Positions 6,274 through 15,333 of a stretch of 20,544 nt of DNA are shown here, piece after piece. The position numbers and the translations under genes are program-made. The notes under the pieces were generated by a model, which worked only from the letters and a program-made list of their open reading frames with translations, was not told where the DNA came from and ran no database searches. Source of the stretch: Phycisphaerales bacterium (GTDB lineage: Bacteria > Planctomycetota > Phycisphaerae > Phycisphaerales > SM1A02); NCBI GenBank assembly GCA_030748455.1, contig JASMLY010000063.1, positions 1 through 20,544 of the forward strand. The letters run 5' to 3'. Every line of letters begins with the position of its first letter. Position 1 is the first letter of the stretch.

Positions 6274-7128
6274 ATGGCTATTCGAATTTACAAACCAACA
6301 ACTCCAGGCCGCCGAAATGCTTCGGTGAACTTGCACGTTGAAGTTACAAAAAATCGCCCAGAAAAGTCCTTGCTTGCGCCAATCAAAAAGAAGGGTGGCA
6401 GGAACAATCAAGGAAAGATCACCGTTCACGGTCGTGGCGGCGGTCACAAACGTCGGTACCGAAAAATTGACTTCCGCAGGCTCAAGGACGACATGGTCGC
6501 AACAGTGATTGGCATTGAATACGACCCAAATCGCAGTTGTCACATCGCACTTGTGCAATACGAAGATGGTACAAAGCGGTACGTACTAGCACCACGTGGA
6601 TTAACCGATGGCGATACGTTGAAAAGTTCAAATACAGCGATCGATCCAAAAGTCGGAAACTGTATGCCCCTGAAGTACATCCCAACAGGCCTAACAGTCC
6701 ACAACATCGAATTTGAACCAGGTAAAGGCGGCGCATTGTGTCGCTCTGCTGGTGCAGCTGCTCGGTTAAGTAACCGTGAAGGTCGCTACGCAACAATTGT
6801 GTTGCCTTCGGGCGAGATCCGTCAGGTTTCCGTCGATTGCAGAGCAACAATTGGACAGCTTGGGAACACTGATCACCAAAATGTAAAGCTTGGAAAAGCG
6901 GGGCGGAATCGATGGCTTGGTCGTCGACCAAAAGTTCGGGGTATGGCTATGAGTCACCACTCTCATCCACTTGGTGGTGGTGAAGGTCGATCAAAAGGTG
7001 GGCGTACACCTGCAAGTGCATCCGGCACGAAGTCCAAGGGTGGACGAACAAGACAACGCGGGAAGTGGACCGATGCAAGAATTTTGCGTCGTCGTAAGAG
7101 TAAACGTTACGGACAATTAAAGGTCTGA
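6274..7128 (+). CDS. rplB: 50S ribosomal protein L2
   Basis: The product has 284 residues from ATG 6274; the frame opens further upstream inside rplW, but MAIRIYKPTTPGRRN is the family's normal N-terminus. L2 is needed for subunit association and supports peptidyl transfer. Family blocks are GRNNQGKITVHGRGGGHKR (42-60), YRKIDFRR (62-69) and the C-terminal VRGMAMSHHSHPLGGGEGR (221-239). The last departs from the usual NPVDHPHGGGEGR: the conserved His (E. coli His229, here H231) is kept, but the preceding Asp is Ser (S230) and the later His is Leu (L233). The ribosome binding site is weak (GAAAGA). rpsS follows after 15 nt. Confidence 0.96.
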   Translation: MAIRIYKPTTPGRRNASVNLHVEVTKNRPEKSLLAPIKKKGGRNNQGKITVHGRGGGHKRRYRKIDFRRLKDDMVATVIGIEYDPNRSCHIALVQYEDGTKRYVLAPRGLTDGDTLKSSNTAIDPKVGNCMPLKYIPTGLTVHNIEFEPGKGGALCRSAGAAARLSNREGRYATIVLPSGEIRQVSVDCRATIGQLGNTDHQNVKLGKAGRNRWLGRRPKVRGMAMSHHSHPLGGGEGRSKGGRTPASASGTKSKGGRTRQRGKWTDARILRRRKSKRYGQLKV

Positions 7129-7143
7129 CCTTAGGAATTAGAT

Positions 7144-7422
7144 ATGTCACGATCATTGAAAAAAGGACCATTTATTGACGAAAAGCTTTACCGTAAGGTA
7201 GAAGCAATGGCTGCTGGAACACGCAAGGAACCCATTAAAACGTGGGCACGCTCTTGCACGATTCCACCAGAGTTTGTTGGCTTTACGTTTATGGTTCACA
7301 ACGGCAAAAGCTTCAAAGAAGTATTCGTCACCGAAGACATGGTTGGTCACAAGTTGGGCGAGTTTTCAATTACTCGGCTCTTCCGTGGCCACACCAATAA
7401 GAAGGAAGGCATTAAGAGCTAA
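7144..7422 (+). CDS. rpsS: 30S ribosomal protein S19
   Basis: The product has 92 residues, the standard length. S19 forms a head heterodimer with S13 near the A-site tRNA. It has [11 protein letters not shown] (2-12), [17 protein letters not shown] (33-49) and [16 protein letters not shown]. The start has an AGGA site 7 nt upstream (7133-7136). It lies between rplB and rplV as in nearly all bacteria. Confidence 0.97.
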   Translation: MSRSLKKGPFIDEKLYRKVEAMAAGTRKEPIKTWARSCTIPPEFVGFTFMVHNGKSFKEVFVTEDMVGHKLGEFSITRLFRGHTNKKEGIKS

Positions 7423-7445
7423 GCGATGCCTCTTAGGTAAAAGTT

Positions 7446-7778
7446 ATGACCTACAAAGCTACACATAAATTTGCACGCATCTCGCCTCGTAAGGCTAGAC
7501 TTGTTGCCACGTTGATCCGTGGTAAACGGGTCGATGATGCACTATCACAGTTGGAGTTTTCCAAAAAGCGTGCCGCGTGGTATTTCAAAGCTGTTCTCAA
7601 CAGTGCGATCGCAAACGCTGAGGATCAAGGTGCTGACGTCTCGAGTCTCTTTATCAATGAGTCTCGAGTTGACGAAGGGTCAGTCATTAAACGATGGCGT
7701 CCAAAAGATCGAGGTCGGGCACATCCAATTCGTAAACCAACGAGCCACCTCATCATTCAAGTTGGGGAGAGGAACTAA
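7446..7778 (+). CDS. rplV: 50S ribosomal protein L22
   Basis: The product has 110 residues, the typical size. L22 reaches into the exit tunnel with a beta hairpin beside L4. It has ARISPRKARLVATLIRGKRVDDAL near the N-terminus and the hairpin tip and end GRAHPIRKPTSHLIIQV. TAA overlaps the ATG of rpsC by one base (TAATG at 7776-7780), so translation is probably coupled. Confidence 0.96.
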   Translation: MTYKATHKFARISPRKARLVATLIRGKRVDDALSQLEFSKKRAAWYFKAVLNSAIANAEDQGADVSSLFINESRVDEGSVIKRWRPKDRGRAHPIRKPTSHLIIQVGERN

Positions 7779-8482
7779 TGGGACAAAAAGTTCATCCATT
7801 TGGATTTCGCGTAGGCGTAACAGAGGGTCACAAATCCCGCTGGTATGCTCCAAAAGCATTGTTCGCCGAACTTCTTGTTGAAGATTATCGCATTCGCGAA
7901 TTCGTCGACAAGCGATTAAACCGTACACCGCCATTTGCAGCAGTGTCGGACATCATTATCGAGCGAACTCGAGAAGAGTTAACCGTCGTTGTTAAAACCG
8001 CACGACCAGGTTTGGTTGTCGGCCCAAAGGGTTCAGAAATTGAAAAACTCACGACTGATCTTCAAACTTTGACAGGGCGTAAAGCATCAGTCAAGTTGAT
8101 TGAAGTGATGAATCCAGACACAGATGCTCGACTTGTTGCTGAGGCAGTTGGTGAGCAAATGCGTAAGAGAGGCAATTTCCGAAGAATGTTGAAACAACGT
8201 GCTGAAGCAGCAATCCAACATGGAGCGAAGGGTGTTCGCATCTTGATCTCTGGACGTTTGGGTGGTGCAGAAATGGCGCGTAACTTTACAGTTCGTGAAG
8301 GATCAATTCCACTTTCGACGTTGCAAGCCAATGTTGATTATGCGTGTTTCCACGCCCCAACCACGTATGGAATCATAGGTGTGAAGGTTTGGATTTATAA
8401 AGGTATGTACACAGACGCTGAAGAAGAGCAATCAGATTCACGAGCAGCAGGTGCACGTGGTCGAGCTCGAGGTCGTCGTTAA
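7778..8482 (+). CDS. rpsC: 30S ribosomal protein S3
   Basis: The product has 234 residues. S3 guards the mRNA entry channel and has helicase-like roles with S4 and S5. MGQKVHPFGFRVG is the standard start. The type II KH domain includes TARPGLVVGPKGSEIEKL with the GxxG loop GPKG at 82-85. The C-terminal domain includes GVRILISGRLGGAEMARNF and GIIGVKVWIYKG. The tail ends in an Arg-rich RAAGARGRARGRR, common in the family. It overlaps rplV by one base; rplP follows after 41 nt. Confidence 0.97.
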   Translation: MGQKVHPFGFRVGVTEGHKSRWYAPKALFAELLVEDYRIREFVDKRLNRTPPFAAVSDIIIERTREELTVVVKTARPGLVVGPKGSEIEKLTTDLQTLTGRKASVKLIEVMNPDTDARLVAEAVGEQMRKRGNFRRMLKQRAEAAIQHGAKGVRILISGRLGGAEMARNFTVREGSIPLSTLQANVDYACFHAPTTYGIIGVKVWIYKGMYTDAEEEQSDSRAAGARGRARGRR

Positions 8483-8523
8483 TGAGATTTGCCCAGTAGG
8501 GCGTTGTTGAAGGAGACCATCCG

Positions 8524-8943
8524 ATGCCACGGATGCCAAAAAGAATCAAGTTCCGCAAGCAAATGCGCGGCAAGATGAAGGGTAAAGCGACTCGAGGTAA
8601 CTATGTTGCCTTTGGTGAGTATGGTTTGCAATCACTTGACACACATTGGATTTCTGCACGGCAAATTGAAGCGGGCCGTATTACTGCTCAGCACTTCCTT
8701 CGCCGTCAAGGCAAGGTTGTAATCCGAGTCTTCCCCGATAAGCCGATCTCCAAGAAGCCGCTTGAAACTCGGATGGGTAAAGGTAAGGCTGACACAGATT
8801 ACTGGGCAGCTCGTGTAAAGCCGGGCACAATTTTGTTTGAGATTAGCGGTGTACCCGAAGATATGGCAAAAACAGCGATGGCGCGGATAGCACAGAAAAT
8901 GCCCGTCCGATGTCGATTTGTTGGCAGGAGGCTAACAGTCTAG
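8524..8943 (+). CDS. rplP: 50S ribosomal protein L16
   Basis: The product has 139 residues. L16 organises the A-site side of the large subunit near the central protuberance. It has [16 protein letters not shown] (5-20), [23 protein letters not shown] and [22 protein letters not shown], the last holding the conserved Arg that is hydroxylated in Escherichia coli. The start MPRMPKR has two candidate Met residues; the first (8524) sits 8 nt after AGGAG (8511-8515), which favours it. rpmC follows after 24 nt. Confidence 0.96.
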   Translation: MPRMPKRIKFRKQMRGKMKGKATRGNYVAFGEYGLQSLDTHWISARQIEAGRITAQHFLRRQGKVVIRVFPDKPISKKPLETRMGKGKADTDYWAARVKPGTILFEISGVPEDMAKTAMARIAQKMPVRCRFVGRRLTV

Positions 8944-8967
8944 TTTCGACTAGATGAGGATTGAGTT

Positions 8968-9177
8968 ATGAAAGCAAAAGCAGTACACAAACTTAGCGAT
9001 GAAGAGTTAGCAATCGAAGTAGACACACTTCGAAAACGAATGTTCGAATTAAAGAATCAGAGCGTTACTGAGAAGATTCAAGACACTTCCCAATACGGAA
9101 AGATTCGCAAGGACGTAGCTCGTTTGTTGACAGAACAATCAATGCGATCGAAAGACGCACAAGGTAAGGCATCCTGA
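8968..9177 (+). CDS. rpmC: 50S ribosomal protein L29
   Basis: The product has 69 residues, within the usual 60-75. L29 is a two-helix protein by the tunnel exit and neighbours L23. It has the family pattern [23 protein letters not shown], then the second helix [21 protein letters not shown] site precedes the start. TGA is followed by two bases and then the rpsQ ATG, so the junction is very tight. Confidence 0.93.
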   Translation: MKAKAVHKLSDEELAIEVDTLRKRMFELKNQSVTEKIQDTSQYGKIRKDVARLLTEQSMRSKDAQGKAS

Positions 9178-9179
9178 TT

Positions 9180-9458
9180 ATGAGCCATTTAAAAGATATT
9201 CAAATTTCTGACACTGCACCACGTCGAGTTGGCATCATTACATCTGATGCACGCGATAAAAGTTGTAAAGTTGAAATTCAATACACAGTGAAGCATCCAA
9301 AGTACGGCAAGTACATTCGACGCCGAACAGTTATTCAGGCACATGACGAACAAAATGTCGCAAAGCTTGGTGACAGAGTGGAAATTGCTGAGTGCAGACC
9401 ACTTTCGAAAACGAAATCATGGGTGCTCACCAAAGTTTTAGAGGCAGCCGTTGCGTAA
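9180..9458 (+). CDS. rpsQ: 30S ribosomal protein S17
   Basis: The product has 92 residues with the OB-fold of S17, a primary 16S rRNA binder. [31 protein letters not shown] and the signature [18 protein letters not shown] are present. It is slightly longer than Escherichia coli S17 (84) through its N-terminal segment [15 protein letters not shown] 21-nt palindrome begins at its stop codon. Confidence 0.95.
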   Translation: MSHLKDIQISDTAPRRVGIITSDARDKSCKVEIQYTVKHPKYGKYIRRRTVIQAHDEQNVAKLGDRVEIAECRPLSKTKSWVLTKVLEAAVA

Positions 9459-9477
9459 CATCAACAATGTTGATGTT
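9457..9477. repeat. Perfect palindrome overlapping the rpsQ stop
   Basis: AACATCAACA and its reverse complement TGTTGATGTT flank a single central A. As RNA this gives a 9-bp stem with a 3-nt loop. It starts at the last two bases of the rpsQ TAA and ends 20 nt before the rplN start. No T run follows, so it is not a terminator; it could be an mRNA processing or stability element. Confidence 0.55.
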
Positions 9478-9497
9478 CTATTAGAGGAACAGATCCA

Positions 9498-9884
9498 ATG
9501 ATCCAAAAAGAATCAAGACTTGAAGTAGCTGACAACAGCGGAGCCAAAGAAGTACTCGTCATCGGTGTACTTGGCGGTTCAACCGCTCGCGGAAAGTACA
9601 CTCGTCGAACAGCCGGTATTGGCGATCGAGTTGTTTGTGCAGTGAAAAAAGCACTTCCAAATTCGCAAGTTAAAACTGGCGACAAGATCCGCGCTGTTAT
9701 TGTGCGAACGAAGTATCCAACACGTCGAAATGATGGATCGTACGTTCGCTTTGACTCTAACGCATGCGTTCTTCTCAACGAAGATTTAAATCCAACGGGC
9801 ACTCGTATCTTTGGTGCAGTAGCCCGCGAATTACGTGAACGAGATTATATGAAAATCGTTTCACTTGCATCGGAGGTTGTGTAA
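9498..9884 (+). CDS. rplN: 50S ribosomal protein L14
   Basis: The product has 128 residues (usually 122). L14 sits at the subunit interface, contacts L19 and is the docking site for the silencing factor Rsf[28 protein letters not shown] is typical; [20 protein letters not shown] and [28 protein letters not shown] close the fold. The extra length lies in the middle ([13 protein letters not shown]). The Shine-Dalgarno AGAGGAA precedes the start. Its TAA overlaps the rplX ATG by one base. Confidence 0.96.
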   Translation: MIQKESRLEVADNSGAKEVLVIGVLGGSTARGKYTRRTAGIGDRVVCAVKKALPNSQVKTGDKIRAVIVRTKYPTRRNDGSYVRFDSNACVLLNEDLNPTGTRIFGAVARELRERDYMKIVSLASEVV

Positions 9885-10252
9885 TGCCAGTACATGTACG
9901 AACAGGTGATACCGTGATGGTCACAGCAGGCAACGATAAGGGTGCTGTTGGTGAGGTGCTCTCAGTTATCACGAAGAAAAATCGTGTTGTAGTGAAGGGT
10001 GTGAACATCCGTTCCCGCAATATTAAACCCACCCAGCAAAATCCAAATGGTGGAGTGATTAAAAAAGAAATGTCCATTCACATGAGTAATGTGAGTCCAG
10101 TTGTTGACGGCAAGCCTGCTCGGGTTTGCTTCGAGACCCAAAAAGACGGTGCCAAGGTGCGGGTCGGAGTCTTAGTCGATGACAATGGGAAAAGGACTGA
10201 GAAAGTACTCGGCGAAGTGCACGGTGCAAGTGCAAGGCCGTCAGGAAAGTAA
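9884..10252 (+). CDS. rplX: 50S ribosomal protein L24
   Basis: The product has 122 residues, somewhat longer than the common 100-110. L24 starts large-subunit assembly by binding the 5' end of 23S rRNA. The KOW motif is seen at about 7-28 (TGDTVMVTAGNDKGAVGEVL), followed by VVVKGVNIRSRNIKP. The C-terminal stretch DDNGKRTEKVLGEVHGASARPSGK is longer than in Escherichia coli. It overlaps rplN by one base, and the rplE start is 3 nt after its stop. Confidence 0.95.
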   Translation: MPVHVRTGDTVMVTAGNDKGAVGEVLSVITKKNRVVVKGVNIRSRNIKPTQQNPNGGVIKKEMSIHMSNVSPVVDGKPARVCFETQKDGAKVRVGVLVDDNGKRTEKVLGEVHGASARPSGK

Positions 10253-10255
10253 ACC

Positions 10256-10840
10256 ATGTCGACGACTACAACAGACAAACCAAGAATAAAAGCCCTTTAC
10301 GAAGATGAAGTCAAGGCGAACGTATTGAAGGAGTTCAGTCTTGGCAATACGCATGAAGCGCCTCAGTTAACGAAGGTTGTTATCAACTGTGGAGTCGGCC
10401 GATTCCTCGATAATCAAAAGCTAAAGCCAGAGATTCGTGACACAGTGATTTCAACACTCACAACGATTAGTGGACAAAAACCAGTGATGTTGTATGCCAA
10501 GAAATCGGTTGCGAACTTTAAGGTTCGAGAAGGTGCGCCATCAGGATTTATGGTCACACTTCGAGGAGATCGAATGTGGCATTTTGTTGATCGCCTATTC
10601 AATTTAGCAATTCCTAGAATTAAGGACTTCCGAGGTCTGAAAGATACTGCTTTTGATAAAGCAGGAAATTATTCGATGGGATTAACAGAACAAGCAGTTT
10701 GGCCTGAAATCAACATGGCTAATGTCAACTTTAATCACGGTATGAACATTAACTTTACTTTTGAAAACTCAACCCCAGAGCAAAGCCGATTCGTTTTGGC
10801 AGCGCTTGGTATGCCCTTTGTAAAGAAGGATGAGGAGTAA
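10256..10840 (+). CDS. rplE: 50S ribosomal protein L5
   Basis: The product has 194 residues (usually about 179). L5 binds 5S rRNA and contacts S13 and P-site tRNA. It has [36 protein letters not shown] and the C-terminal [27 protein letters not shown]. The N-terminus ([12 protein letters not shown]) is a short polar extension. The Shine-Dalgarno AGGAAAG lies in the end of rplX. rpsN follows after 8 nt. Confidence 0.96.
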   Translation: MSTTTTDKPRIKALYEDEVKANVLKEFSLGNTHEAPQLTKVVINCGVGRFLDNQKLKPEIRDTVISTLTTISGQKPVMLYAKKSVANFKVREGAPSGFMVTLRGDRMWHFVDRLFNLAIPRIKDFRGLKDTAFDKAGNYSMGLTEQAVWPEINMANVNFNHGMNINFTFENSTPEQSRFVLAALGMPFVKKDEE

Positions 10841-10848
10841 GAACCGCT

Positions 10849-11034
10849 ATGGCTAGTAAACGAGTATTTGCCCGAATGAAACAAGAACCAAAATTCTCAA
10901 CCCGCAAGAAGAACTATTGCCAAATTACTGGTCGTTCACGTGGCGTGTATCGAAAATTTGGCGTGAGTCGAATTATGCTTCGTCAATTGGCATTGGAAGG
11001 CAAAATCCCCGGAATGCGTAAGGCAAGCTGGTAG
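10849..11034 (+). CDS. rpsN: 30S ribosomal protein S14, short form without zinc ligands
   Basis: The product has 61 residues, the length of the zinc-binding (C+) S14 form, ending in the typical [11 protein letters not shown]. The four zinc cysteines of that form are mostly gone: the first is kept (C24), while the others are T27, S40 and M43 (YCQIT and FGVSRIML instead of CxxC and LCRIC). It is therefore a short C-minus S14 that probably folds without zinc. S14 sits in the head and supports assembly with S3 and S10. The Shine-Dalgarno sequence is GAGGAG from the rplE end. Confidence 0.95.
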   Translation: MASKRVFARMKQEPKFSTRKKNYCQITGRSRGVYRKFGVSRIMLRQLALEGKIPGMRKASW

Positions 11035-11086
11035 TCAATAGGAACGCAATGGCACGGTACGAATCCGTGAATTGGAGAGTATTTAT

Positions 11087-11485
11087 ATGTCTCAACAAGA
11101 CTTAACATCAGACATGCTTACAAGAATTCGCAATGCAGTGAGAAATCACTCAGCGAGTGTTGCATGTCTTAACAACAAACTAAACCGCGGCGTCGCACAA
11201 GTGCTTGTCGATGAAGGGTTTATTGAAGGCTTTGATGTCGTAGATGATGGCCGACAAGGGCGTCTCGATATCCATTTGCGTTACGGTGAACGTGGTGAAA
11301 ACGTGATTAACACAATTACTCGCGAGTCAAAGCCTGCATGCCGTGTTTACAGAAAAGTTGATGACCTTCCACGACCTCTTGGTGGTCTTGGAATCGTCAT
11401 TGTTTCAACGAGTAGTGGTGTGATGAGTGATCGTCTTTGCCGCGAAAAGAAGGTCGGCGGCGAGGTCGTCGCCACAGTGGCGTAA
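11087..11485 (+). CDS. rpsH: 30S ribosomal protein S8
   Basis: The product has 132 residues from ATG 11087, normal for S8. A TTG at 11072 extends the frame by five residues but overlaps the Shine-Dalgarno sequence TTGGAGAG that serves the ATG, so I chose the ATG. S8 is a primary binder of 16S rRNA and, in Escherichia coli, represses the spc operon. It has DLTSDMLTRIRNAVR and the C-terminal signature RPLGGLGIVIVSTSSGVMSDRLCREKKVGGEVVATV. rplF follows after 18 nt. Confidence 0.96.
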   Translation: MSQQDLTSDMLTRIRNAVRNHSASVACLNNKLNRGVAQVLVDEGFIEGFDVVDDGRQGRLDIHLRYGERGENVINTITRESKPACRVYRKVDDLPRPLGGLGIVIVSTSSGVMSDRLCREKKVGGEVVATVA

Positions 11486-11503
11486 GCAAGAAGAGGTCAA
11501 ACG

Positions 11504-12064
11504 ATGTCACGTATAGGAAAACAACCCATTGCAGTACCTTCAGGTGTTGAAGTTCAATTGAATGCTTCAGATCGTACAATTGATATTAAAGGCGCCCAAG
11601 GCAATCTCTCATTCAATTGGCGACCTGAAATCGAAGTTGTGCACTCTGACGAAGAGAAACAAATTTGTTGCTCCATTTCAAAAGATGCTGAAGAAACTCG
11701 TCAAAACAGTGCGTTCTGGGGAACAACTCGATCCCGTATTTTTAATATGGTTGAAGGCGTTACAAAGGGGTATACAAAGAAACTCAAAATTGTTGGTGTT
11801 GGCTGGAACGCTCAGGCTCAGGGGCAAACAATTGTACTGAACATTGGGTACTGCCATCCGGTTCCACTCGAAGCACCTGCGGGTGTGAAGTTTGCTGTTG
11901 AAAACAATGTCAACATCACCATTACGGGTGCAGACAAACAAGCGGTCGGCCAGTTCGCCGCAAACATTCGATCAAAACGAGAGCCTGAGCCATACAACGG
12001 TAAAGGCATTATGTACCACGACGAAACCATTATCCGCAAAGCAGGTAAGGCGTTCGGCGCGTAA
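11504..12064 (+). CDS. rplF: 50S ribosomal protein L6
   Basis: The product has 186 residues (usually 177). L6 lies near the sarcin-ricin loop and factor-binding site. [17 protein letters not shown] is standard. [26 protein letters not shown] and the C-terminal [19 protein letters not shown] match the family, except that the usual VGYRA reads VGWNA. The additional length is in the first domain (about 40-70). The Shine-Dalgarno sequence is AGAGGT. rplR follows after 22 nt. Confidence 0.96.
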   Translation: MSRIGKQPIAVPSGVEVQLNASDRTIDIKGAQGNLSFNWRPEIEVVHSDEEKQICCSISKDAEETRQNSAFWGTTRSRIFNMVEGVTKGYTKKLKIVGVGWNAQAQGQTIVLNIGYCHPVPLEAPAGVKFAVENNVNITITGADKQAVGQFAANIRSKREPEPYNGKGIMYHDETIIRKAGKAFGA

Positions 12065-12086
12065 GCAAGCGAAGGAAAGTATTACG

Positions 12087-12449
12087 ATGAATCGCATAGT
12101 TGCAAGAATTAAAAGACGAACCCGCCGCCGCCGCAGTGTGCGGAAGGACATTTTTGGTGTTCCAAATCGTCCTCGTATGACAATCACACGTACAGGCAAG
12201 AATGTCTATGTACAAATTATCGATGACACTGCAGGTAAAACAATCGCAGCTGCGTCAACAATTGAAAAAGACAACCGACAATCACAGGGTGGTAATTGTG
12301 CAGCAGCTGCACAAATCGGAACTCGCATTGCAGAGAAGGCAAAAGCCGCAGGCGTAGAGTCCGTCGTATTCGATCGAAATGGGTATAGGTTTCACGGCAG
12401 GGTCAAAGCCCTCGCCGATGCCGCACGAGAGGGCGGCTTGAAGTTCTGA
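12087..12449 (+). CDS. rplR: 50S ribosomal protein L18
   Basis: The product has 120 residues from ATG 12087. The frame runs further upstream inside rplF, but the GAAGGAAAG site (12071-12079) and the family N-terminus support this start. L18 brings 5S rRNA to the ribosome. An Arg-rich beginning ([17 protein letters not shown]) is followed by [20 protein letters not shown], and the product ends with [21 protein letters not shown]. rpsE follows after 15 nt. Confidence 0.96.
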   Translation: MNRIVARIKRRTRRRRSVRKDIFGVPNRPRMTITRTGKNVYVQIIDDTAGKTIAAASTIEKDNRQSQGGNCAAAAQIGTRIAEKAKAAGVESVVFDRNGYRFHGRVKALADAAREGGLKF

Positions 12450-12464
12450 TAACGGAAAATAATT

Positions 12465-13043
12465 ATGGCAAAACGATACGAAGAAGATAAAAGCGGCATT
12501 GAATCAACAACTGTTGGTGTCTACCGAACTGCGGCAACTGTAAAAGGTGGTCGGCGGTTTAGTTTCTCAGGGATGGTTGTCTGTGGTGACCGCAATGGCC
12601 GAGTTGGTCTTGGGTATGGCAAAGCAAACCAAGTGCCAAACGCAATCGAAAAAGCACAGAAGAAGGCGAAGCAAGCTATGCGTCCCTTCCCCCTCACCGG
12701 TACAACCATACCTCACGAAGTAACCGGAAGGTATGGTGCGTGCACTGTCCGGTTGGTTCCTGCATCTCCAGGTACTGGTGTTATTGCAGGCGCAGCTGTA
12801 CGAGCCGTTCTTGACCTTGTAGGTGTACAAGACTGTTTGTCAAAAGCATTTGGTTCAACAAACAACAAGAACCTTACAAAAGCAGTTATCAATGGGCTTC
12901 AACAATTAAGAAGCCGAGAGCAAACTGAAAAACTTCGTAAAGTCACAATTGAAAAAACACACATCGAAGATGCACATAGTTCTACCCAAGAACTCGTAGG
13001 CGCTTCAATGGGTGGTGAAGATACAACTGAGGCTTCTGAGTAA
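12465..13043 (+). CDS. rpsE: 30S ribosomal protein S5
   Basis: The product has 192 residues (usually about 166). S5 takes part in decoding accuracy and mRNA unwinding. It has double-stranded RNA-binding-type blocks VKGGRRFSFSGMVVCGDRNGRVGLGYGKA and GTIPHEV-like TGTTIPHEVTGRYG, then PASPGTGVIAGAAVRAVLDLVG and GSTNNKNLTKAVINGLQQL. The C-terminal 30 or so residues form a polar acidic tail ending GGEDTTEASE. The expected rpmD (L30) is missing from the 30-nt gap to rplO. Confidence 0.96.
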   Translation: MAKRYEEDKSGIESTTVGVYRTAATVKGGRRFSFSGMVVCGDRNGRVGLGYGKANQVPNAIEKAQKKAKQAMRPFPLTGTTIPHEVTGRYGACTVRLVPASPGTGVIAGAAVRAVLDLVGVQDCLSKAFGSTNNKNLTKAVINGLQQLRSREQTEKLRKVTIEKTHIEDAHSSTQELVGASMGGEDTTEASE

Positions 13044-13073
13044 GAAGCATTTGAACACTGGAGATTTACTGTC

Positions 13074-13649
13074 ATGATGATTCATGAGATAACCGAAAAA
13101 GCTGGGAAGTACAAATCGCGTAAGCGAATTGGACGAGGGCACGGTAGTGGCTCAGGCAAAACTTCTGGCCGAGGGCATAAGGGCGCGGGCTCACGCTCAG
13201 GCTATTCTAGACGTCCAGCATTTGAAGGCGGTCAAATGCCGTATTTCCGTCGTATTCCAAAACGTGGGTTCTCAAACGCTGCGTTTAAAACGGAATATCA
13301 CATTGTAAATGTGGCATCTCTTCAAAACCGATTTGAAGATGGTGCAACAGTTGACGCTGCTGCACTTGTAGAAGCTGGTTTGATCCGTAACACGAAACTT
13401 CCTGTAAAAATTCTTGCACACGGGGATCTTTCGATCAAATTACAAGTGACTGCTGATAAGTTTTCCGGTTCAGCAACCAACAAGATCGAGAGCGCTGGTG
13501 GGAGCGTAACACTTGTTCCACCAAAGGAAAAATGGACCCGAAGTGGAACGAGTACGTCTAAGAAGGCTGCACCAAAAGCAGATGCTACCCCTGCTCCTGA
13601 AACTTCAGAACAACCAGAAAGTATGGAAACCCCCGAGTCAACAGACTAA
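13074..13649 (+). CDS. rplO: 50S ribosomal protein L15 with acidic tail
   Basis: The product has 191 residues; Escherichia coli L15 has 144. The core has the Gly-rich RIGRGHGSGSGKTSGRGHKGAGSR (18-41), FEGGQMPYFRRIPKRGFSN (50-68) and LPVKILAHGDLSIKLQVTADKFSGSA. From about 151 a low-complexity extension rich in Pro, Ala, Thr, Ser and Glu ends PESMETPESTD. Two adjacent ATG codons (13074, 13077) offer starts; either fits the GGAG site. L15 is a late assembly protein. secY follows after 12 nt. Confidence 0.95.
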   Translation: MMIHEITEKAGKYKSRKRIGRGHGSGSGKTSGRGHKGAGSRSGYSRRPAFEGGQMPYFRRIPKRGFSNAAFKTEYHIVNVASLQNRFEDGATVDAAALVEAGLIRNTKLPVKILAHGDLSIKLQVTADKFSGSATNKIESAGGSVTLVPPKEKWTRSGTSTSKKAAPKADATPAPETSEQPESMETPESTD

Positions 13650-13661
13650 GGCGAACACTGC

Positions 13662-15083
13662 ATGCTACGAGCAATTGTAAACATCTTTAGGATCCCAGAA
13701 CTCCGCAACAGAGTGTTCTTTACACTCACGATGTTGATTATTTATCGAATTGGTTTCTGGATTCCACTCGCTGGTGTCAACCAACAACAAATGGTTGAAG
13801 CTGCTCAAAAAGCTTCAGAAACTGCTTCTGGTTGGGGTAAGTTTTTAGATTACGCTTCAATTTTCTCAGGTGGTTCTTTTTCTCAATCTACAATTTTCGG
13901 ATTGGGCATTATGCCCTACATTACCGCATCAATTATTTTCCAGCTCTTGCAATCGGTCATGCCGAAGCTACAAGAACTGAAACGAGAAGGTGCTGCTGGG
14001 CAAGCCAAAATAACTGAATGGACACGGTACGCGACTGTTGCCATGTGTTTTGTGCAAGCAATGATGTGGTTAAAATTCATTGCCGCTCAAGGATTAATTC
14101 GTCCTGAATTCATGTCACCAGGTGCACTACTTGTCTTTTACATTGCAGGTGTAACAGCATTAACTGCAGGTAGTGTTTTCTTGATGTGGCTTGGCGAACA
14201 AATTGACAAGTATGGCATCGGTAATGGTGTGTCACTCATCTTGACAGCAGGAATCATCGCTCGAATGCCAAACGCGGTTTCGTGGGTGATGGATAATTTC
14301 AGCACTTCACAACAATCTGTTAGTGGTGGTATCGGCATCCTTGGTGTCTTGTTCCTCATTGGTGCATTCATCTTTGTTGTTGCTGGTGCAATTGTGATTA
14401 CAGTTGCTCAACGACGCATTCCAATTCAGCAGGCACGGCACACTCGTGGCCGAAAAGTGTATGGCGGCGGTCGACACTATCTACCCTTGCGAGTAAATCA
14501 CGCAGGTGTGATGCCGATTATTTTCGCAAGTTCACTTTTGATTTTCCCTTCTGCGTTTTTTGGATATTTGCAATCAGCTGCAAACGCATCTCCTGATCCC
14601 GCACAGTGGTGGGTTGCAACGACAACCTTCCTAAACGCAAACTTTCAGATGGGAGAATATCCATACATTGTGCTTGAAATTGTGTTGATTTACTTCTTCA
14701 GTTACTTCTGGACAACAATTGTGTTTAGCCCTGAAGATATGGCGAGGCAATTACGAGATAATGGCAGTTTCATTCCAGGTTTGCGCCCAGGACCACGAAC
14801 TGCGGAGTATCTCGAAACAGTTGTGGAACGCATCACCTATGTTGGTGCAGGGTTCTTAGCGATTATTGCCGTGATTCCTTCGATCGTCTCAAAAGAAATG
14901 CAAATTCCATTCCTCGTGTCTAGTTTTCTTGGAGGCACGGGTTTGTTGATTGTTGTGAGTGTTGGTCTTGATTTGATCCAAAGAATCGAAGCAAACTTGC
15001 TCATGCGGAATTACAAGGGCTTTTATGAAGCACAAACGCAAAGCCGAGCAGGCAGAGCAACACGGAAACCGAGTGGAGCGTAA
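13662..15083 (+). CDS. secY: Preprotein translocase channel subunit SecY
   Basis: The product has 473 residues (commonly 430-445), a polytopic inner-membrane protein that forms the Sec export channel with SecE and SecG. It should have ten membrane helices. The plug region follows [22 protein letters not shown] (67-88). The cytosolic loop [23 protein letters not shown] (248-270), the cytosolic loop motif [14 protein letters not shown] (372-385) and [17 protein letters not shown] (422-438) are conserved signatures. The extra length includes an enlarged first periplasmic loop (about 40-66). It is preceded by rplO, and infA follows with no adk or map between. Confidence 0.97.
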   Translation: MLRAIVNIFRIPELRNRVFFTLTMLIIYRIGFWIPLAGVNQQQMVEAAQKASETASGWGKFLDYASIFSGGSFSQSTIFGLGIMPYITASIIFQLLQSVMPKLQELKREGAAGQAKITEWTRYATVAMCFVQAMMWLKFIAAQGLIRPEFMSPGALLVFYIAGVTALTAGSVFLMWLGEQIDKYGIGNGVSLILTAGIIARMPNAVSWVMDNFSTSQQSVSGGIGILGVLFLIGAFIFVVAGAIVITVAQRRIPIQQARHTRGRKVYGGGRHYLPLRVNHAGVMPIIFASSLLIFPSAFFGYLQSAANASPDPAQWWVATTTFLNANFQMGEYPYIVLEIVLIYFFSYFWTTIVFSPEDMARQLRDNGSFIPGLRPGPRTAEYLETVVERITYVGAGFLAIIAVIPSIVSKEMQIPFLVSSFLGGTGLLIVVSVGLDLIQRIEANLLMRNYKGFYEAQTQSRAGRATRKPSGA

Positions 15084-15094
15084 CAGGAGCACGG

Positions 15095-15310
15095 ATGGCT
15101 AAAGAGGAAAAAATCACACTTGATGCTGAAGTCACAGAAGCGTTGCCAGACGCACGCTTCAAGGTAAAGCTAGAGAATGGCCATGAAATCTTGGCATACA
15201 TCAGTGGAAAAATGCGTAGGTTTTACATTCGCATCCTACCTGGAGACAAAGTAACAGTTGAGATTAGCCCATACGACATGTCAAAAGGAAGAATTACATA
15301 TCGTCACTAA
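15095..15310 (+). CDS. infA: Translation initiation factor IF-1
   Basis: The product has 71 residues, the standard length. It is a single OB-fold protein that occupies the A site during initiation. [66 protein letters not shown] follows the family closely throughout. The usual start MAKEE is preceded by an AGGAG site. It sits between secY and rpmJ. Confidence 0.97.
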   Translation: MAKEEKITLDAEVTEALPDARFKVKLENGHEILAYISGKMRRFYIRILPGDKVTVEISPYDMSKGRITYRH

Positions 15311-15333
15311 CGTGTGATGGAAGGAACGTGATT

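Noticed and set aside
11892..12086. Longer rplR frame inside rplF
   Set aside because: The upstream part is the shifted L6 sequence; ATG 12087 has a proper GAAGGAAAG site and the L18 N-terminus.
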